Shown here: one piece after another, positions 59,366 to 64,000 of the stretch
Position numbering within the stretch: the stretch's first letter is position 1
Layout: each line of letters opens with the position of its first letter
NCBI GenBank assembly: GCA_033439265.1
Contig: JAVTVX010000016.1
Span: 18,584,701-18,648,700 of the forward strand
DNA: 64,000 nt
Direction: 5' to 3'
DNA from: Dillenia suffruticosa
Taxonomy: Eukaryota; Streptophyta; Magnoliopsida; Dilleniales; Dilleniaceae
Made by a program: the position numbers and the translations under genes
Notes under the pieces: generated by a model
Databases searched by the model: none
What the model saw: only the letters and a program-made list of their open reading frames with translations
Told to the model about the DNA's origin: nothing

Positions 59366-60490
59366 ATATTAAAGCCAATTTTACCTTTATCTACAATTTT
59401 TTGACAAAAAAAATTCAATTTTTAAACTCTTAATTTTCAAAAATTGGCCCAAAATAATAAGTTTTTGTGGCTTTAAAATTAGATATGAATTAGGTATGAG
59501 AATCCACACAATTCTTCCTAATTTAAAATAGAGTATTTTTGAGTTTGACAACGACTTTATGATAACACGACCCATCAGATCCAGGTCAAAATCATCTGGG
59601 TCTATCCGAATGAAAAAGATCCGAAATTGTGAAATAGCGTTGGGTCTACTTAAAAGTCATAAACATGGACTGCATATAAAATGGTCCAATTTTGTTAATA
59701 AATAAGGGAACCAAGTTGTGAATGAACTCGAGAGCTACCACCTATCTAATTGTCCGTTCTTTGGTTCTGACTTGCATGGTGACCCATAAAGTATGCTAGT
59801 GCACATTTATAGCCTAGTAATCTGCAGCATTCAAAAAAAAAAAAAAATACACATATATATTTGTTGCAATCTAGTCCCTGCAGCATTTTAAAACCCGTTA
59901 AATTTTAAAATATTATAAATTGGCCCTTTGGATTAAAAAAAAAAGAATTTATGCATAATTTTATGTGAATTTTTATTGCATAATTTTTTTTCTAATTTTG
60001 TACATAAATGCAAGTACAAAATTGGGAGAACACCTTTTTTAAAATACATGAAAATTTTTGTAATAAATTTTGTATATAAAAACAAATACAAAATTGACAA
60101 AATGCATAATGAGATAATTATGCTTTTAAAATTAAATTTCATGTATTTTATGTGGTACAAGCATATAGTAAAATATTTTAGTGATCAATATAATTTTTAA
60201 TTAATTAGGGTACAGCTATAACAACTATAATTAACATAAAAATTATATATATTAGGATATAAATGATCACATTAGGAAATTATATCTGGCAATGGTAGTT
60301 ATCTTTGTGTAATAGATCTCATCCCATAGAAATTTTTATTGTATGAAAATAATAAAATTAACGATGGGATTGTCAAATATAATCGGTGACTTGAGATAGA
60401 AGGTACGAAAATATCACTTGTATGTTATAAGTCTTGTATTAAGATTTCTCATATCATATGATGGAGTGATCTTAGTTGTACCATCCACAT
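59366..60490. other. AT-rich segment in place of leader and gag
   Basis: No copia similarity. Two dyad-like blocks (ttttgtacataaatgcaagt at 59997, and ttttgtatataaaaacaaat at 60068, each followed by acaaaattg) suggest a small duplicated palindromic unit. This may be a later insertion. Confidence 0.4.
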
Positions 60491-61068
60491 TATGAATGTA
60501 TTGCATGGTTTGCAAAACTTAGGAAAACCAATGAATCATAGACAACTCATCTATTTGAGCAATAAGATGAGTTCACGGGTAAAGGCCATTGGAGATTACG
60601 AGTTTATATTGGCAAGTAGATATGTCTTGAAGTTAGAGAAAGTTTTTGATATACCTAAATTTGTTAGGAAATTAATTTTTATTTCGAAACTTATACAATA
60701 AGGATATTCTTTTCAACTTGATAATAAAATGACAATATTTTTGCATATAAATATTATTGGTTTTGGACCATTATTAGATAGATTTTATAATATTTATTTG
60801 CAAAACAATGTTTGTTTAAATATAACACATATAGAAACTAAAAGATGTGTCATTAAGGAAAACTTTCTATGTTGTGGCATAGGCAATTGGGATATATTTC
60901 CGCTGAAAATGTTGGTAAAAAATGGAGTACTTGATACACTAAACTTTATCGACTTTGAAACTTGTGTGGACTGTATTAAGATTAAGCAAACCAATAAGTC
61001 TCAAAAGGTTGTCAAGAGGAATTCAAATTTACTTGAGATTATACATGTATTTATACTAAAGGTATAGA
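60490..61068 (+). pseudogene. Copia protease end and GAG-pre-integrase relic
   Basis: LIYLSNKMSSRVKAIGDYEF and VFDIPKFVRKLIFISKL, a stop, GYSFQLDNKMT. In the next frame: LDTLNFIDFETCVDCIKIKQ, TNKSQKVVKRNSNLLEIIH. The CxxC of the zinc-binding domain is kept (CVDC). The protease active site is not seen. A frameshift near 60700 separates the two pieces. Confidence 0.75.
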
Positions 61069-61074
61069 GTTATA

Positions 61075-61620
61075 TGGTCTAAATTATTCATTTATAGATG
61101 AATACTCACGATATATGTATCTTTACATGTGTTGATCTGACAATGAAGCATTAAGTGCTTTTAAGGTTTTCAAAGCAGAGGTAAAGAAACAATGCAACAA
61201 ATAAATAAAAATTGTGAGATCAGATAGAGGTAGAGAATACTTTGAAAGGTATATGAAGGATGGACCTCTATTTTTAAAGTTTCTTCAAGAGAATGAAATT
61301 GTTACCTAATACATCATATCTGATTCATTTGACTAGAATAGGGTAGCCGAAAGAAGGAATAAGATCTTGCTTAATATAGTTAGAAGCATGATGACTAATT
61401 CCAAAATGCCTACGTTCATGTGGATCGAGACCCTTAAAATGGCAATGTACATATTAAACAGGATTCTAACCAAAACTATTACAAAAAATTTTCAGCATTT
61501 AGTTCTCGAAAAGGGTCCATCAAGTATCCCATCCAGCTCAAATACCAAGTTGATTGTTATTCAAAATGTTCCTCAAGAATCTATGGACATTAATTAGGAT
61601 ATAAATGATAATGAAGCAAT
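61075..61620 (+). pseudogene. Copia integrase relic
   Basis: FIDEYSRYMYLYM, a stop, then SDNEALSAFKVFKAEVKKQC, a stop, IKIVRSDRGREYFERYM (holding the second catalytic Asp, SDRG), LQENEIVT, a stop, and RVAERRNKILLNIVRSMM (Glu of VAERRN). Then IETLKMAMYILNRILTKT. At least three stops. Confidence 0.8.
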
Positions 61621-61789
61621 TCCACAAAATGCTGATCTAGATTAAGTTGGGCAGCCTTCTCCTACGAAGAATGTTGAACTAACATTAAGAAGATCTAATT
61701 GACTTAAAAGATCAACTGTACCTAGTGACTACATAGATACGTCTAACTTTAATATCAAAGCCATAGATAACCTAGATACATTTTCACAA

Positions 61790-62870
61790 GCCATGAACTC
61801 TAAGTATTCGAGTTTTATGGCTAAATGCCATGAAAGATAAGATGGATTTCATGAGGAGCAATGAAATTTGAGACCTTATAGAGTTGCCTAATGGAGCTAA
61901 ATCCATTGGTTGTAAGTGCGTCTTCAAGACAAAGACTGGCTCATTGGATGACATAGAGAGATACAAGATCAAAATTGTTGTTAAGGGTTCACTCAAAGAG
62001 AAGAAATTGACTACCTGAAAATATTTCCTCTAGTTTCTAAGATAGATTCCTTCTGTATTATTCTGACATTTGTTGCATATTTAGACTTAGGTTACAATAA
62101 ATGGATGAGAAAATGACATTCCTTAATGGTGAACTAAAGGAAGATGTTTATATGCGACAACCTGAAAGATTCTTCTTTAGTGGTAGTAGCATTTGGCATG
62201 TAAACTTAAGAAATATATATAGATTGAAACAAACCTCCTGACAATAATATTCGAAATTCCACAATATCATTACTTAATTCAGTTTTGAAGAAAATATTAT
62301 TGATAAAGATATATCTATTTTAAGGTTAGTAGGACTAACTTTTGTTTTCTTGTCCTATATGTGGATGACATATTACTTACTACTAATAATAAATAGATGC
62401 TATACGAGGTGAAACAATTCTTATGTAAGAACTTTGAAATGAAATATTTAAATGATGTATCTTTTGTTATTGATATAAAAATATATCGAGATAGATCCTA
62501 TAAAATTCTAAAACCATCTCAAGAAACATATATCAAGAAAGTTCTTAAAAAATACAGAATGGAGAATTGTTCACCGAGTATAGCTCCAATTTTCAAAGAG
62601 AATAGGTTTAGCAAAGACCATTACCCCAAGACAGATTTGGAAAGAGAACAGATGGCTAGCATCTTATATACTTTCATGGCTGGAAACTTTATGTATGCAC
62701 AAGTTTGTATATGGTCTGATAATTCATGCAGTTGGGATGTTAGAGAGATATCAAAACAACCCAAATTTGGAACACTAAAAAGCTATAAAGAAGGTGTTGA
62801 GATATCCACAAGACACCAAAAACTACATGCTTACATACAAAAGAATCGAGGTACTCAGATTCAAACTTAG
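61790..62870 (+). pseudogene. Copia reverse transcriptase relic
   Basis: NFM(R)SNEI-like start near 61845, ELPNGAKSIGCKCVFKTKTG (61890), then a decayed palm. The catalytic box region near 62350 reads as a frameshifted YVDDILL. From 62397 the frame is open: YEVKQFLCKNFEMKYLND, VIDIKIYRDRSYKILKPSQE, YIKKVLKKYRMENCSPSIAP, DLEREQMASILYTFMAGNFM, YAQVCIWSDN. This is the RT tail with YAQVC typical of one plant copia group. Confidence 0.8.
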
Positions 62871-62879
62871 CTAGCTGCG

Positions 62880-63335
62880 TTAACTCTCAGACATCAATGT
62901 CAGCTTATATCTTTATGATGGACAGTGAAGCTATATCATGGAAAAGTGTTAAGCAGACATTGACTGTGATCTCCACAATGAAAATTGAGTTCGTTGCGTG
63001 TTTTGAGATGATGTCACGAGTGGTGTGGCTAATAAGTTTCATATTTGGGTTTAGGATTTTGGCATTTGTACCTAAACTATTATGTATATATTGTGATTAT
63101 TCGGTTACTATAATTTGGCTAAAAATAATAAGAGTAATAATCAAAATAAGCATATCGACATAAAGTATTTAGTCATTAGGAAACATGTATTGAAAAATAA
63201 GACTGTAATTCAATATATTAGTATTGATTATATGTTGGTTGATGTCTTGACTAAATGCACACCTCCAAGTAAATTGAAGGAACATATTATAAATATAGGC
63301 TTAAGAGCCTATTTGAATGAAACTCTAATTTGAAT
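62880..63335 (+). pseudogene. Copia RNase H relic
   Basis: SAYIFMMDSEAISWKSVKQT, LTVISTMKIEFVACFEMM, then, with a frameshift near 63110, MAKNNKSNNQNKHIDIKYLV and DYMLVDVLTKCTPPSKLKEH. Motifs of copia RNase H (AISWxSxKQ, STMEAEF, KHIDIKY, DxLTK) are plain. The catalytic Glu of EAEF is Lys-Ile-Glu-Phe, partly changed. Confidence 0.8.
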
Positions 63336-63458
63336 TTTTTTTGTTAAAGTTATGCGCATATTTGGTTTTGAGATAAATTCATAAAGTTGGATGATGAATA
63401 AATATAGGATTTATTCATAAATTAAATGTCATCATAAGTTTCAAGTTATTTGTTAGGT

Positions 63459-63470
63459 CAAGTGGGAGAA
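63459..63470 (+). promoter_or_regulatory. Polypurine tract of the old copia element
   Basis: CAAGTGGGAGAA immediately before the 3' LTR (TATTATAATTTT). Confidence 0.8.
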
Positions 63471-64000
63471 TATTATAATTTTTGAATTCAAAACCAAAAT
63501 TCATAAGAAAATCCAATTAAATGGGAAAAATATATCTGAAGTGAAGTAAATGTGGCTCAAAATAAAAACTTCTGAATTGGGAATGCATGTGGCTGAAATT
63601 TTGGTGGTCCATGCAAGCCTTGACAACATTTTCATGTTTTTTCATTATGAATTGATTTAAGTTCTTTCCTAATGTGGCTAGCATTAATTTTTTATGACAA
63701 TTAAGTGGTTTGAATGTTGTATGATAGTCCACAGTTATAAAAACATCTTCCTGGTGGTCCACAATTCATGGCTCTATACCATCTATTGAGTGAATTTAAA
63801 AATTTAGAAGAATTTTTGTGTATCCAAGAATCATTTTGATGATTTTACAATTGTCAAAGGTGAAGAAGAGCATGGTCAGAGGTAACTCAAATTCTTTTTT
63901 TGTTTTCTCTATATTTTGGCTCATTTTTTACATTAGAAGCTTGCATTATGATCGCATGCATTCTAACAAACTGAAGTTTTCAAAGAACTTGCTATGGCAA
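63471..64000 (+). repeat. 3' LTR of the old copia element, truncated by the window end
   Basis: Aligns to 58826-59365. Like the 57223 LTR it starts TATT where the 5' partner starts TGTT. The LTR end and target duplication lie outside the window. Confidence 0.8.

Larger units (their letters stand above)
58826..64000 (+). mobile_element. Old Ty1/copia element without gag, 3' LTR runs off the window
   Basis: Related LTR sequences at 58826-59365 and 63471-64000 flank a + strand pol relic in copia order (GAG-pre-integrase, integrase, RT, RNase H). The LTRs are much more diverged than those of the 50.7-kb element. No PBS or gag was found in 59366-60490. Confidence 0.85.

Overview
This window is repeat-rich nuclear DNA of a flowering plant, probably a eudicot. 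The evidence is Ty1/copia, Ty3/gypsy and CACTA transposon remnants, nuclear-type tRNA-Glu genes with plant-style upstream TATA and CAA motifs, and an AT-rich background. I found no intact host protein gene. Nearly all open frames are repeat shadows, simple-sequence runs or transposon remnants. The setting looks like a heterochromatic or pericentromeric repeat nest; that is an inference.

Region 1 (1-34.65 kb) is dominated by one tandem repeat family. The monomer is about 1.3 kb. It carries a 72-nt tRNA-Glu(UUC) sequence on the + strand, a GA-rich minisatellite, and a decayed copia reverse transcriptase/RNase H remnant on the - strand. From the left edge to about 19.29 kb, three monomer types (A, B, C) form a 3,946-3,947 bp higher-order repeat present in about 4.9 nearly identical copies; the array continues past the left edge. 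From 19.3 to 34.65 kb the monomers are single, diverged, deleted or rearranged, as expected at the edge of a satellite array. In all there are 23 tRNA-Glu or tRNA-Glu-like sequences. A 3.5 kb solo LTR (23347-26842, target duplication CCACT) interrupts one edge monomer.

Region 2 (34.2-36.9 kb) is a longer - strand copia remnant (GAG-pre-integrase, integrase, RT). Its RT end is continuous with the copia part of the last repeat monomer, so it is a candidate for the ancestral junction from which the monomer arose.

Region 3 (37.3-43.7 kb) is a CACTA (En/Spm) nest: a TNP2-type transposase tail, a Transposase_24 remnant, a degenerate subterminal repeat array and three CACTA-type termini. One terminus abuts a copia RNase H fragment.

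Region 4 (44-50.7 kb) is AT-rich DNA without recognisable genes. It holds microsatellites and weak SINE-like pieces.

Region 5 (50676-57702) is a complete copia element with 480-bp LTRs, target duplication TTGGC, a PBS matching initiator tRNA-Met and a GC-rich leader. Its coding region is thoroughly dead although its LTRs differ by only about 2.3%. Region 6 (58.6-64 kb) is a gypsy fragment followed by an old copia element (pol without a recognisable gag) whose 3' LTR runs off the window.

The feature most worth pursuing is the higher-order satellite that couples a nuclear tRNA-Glu gene with an antisense copia fragment.
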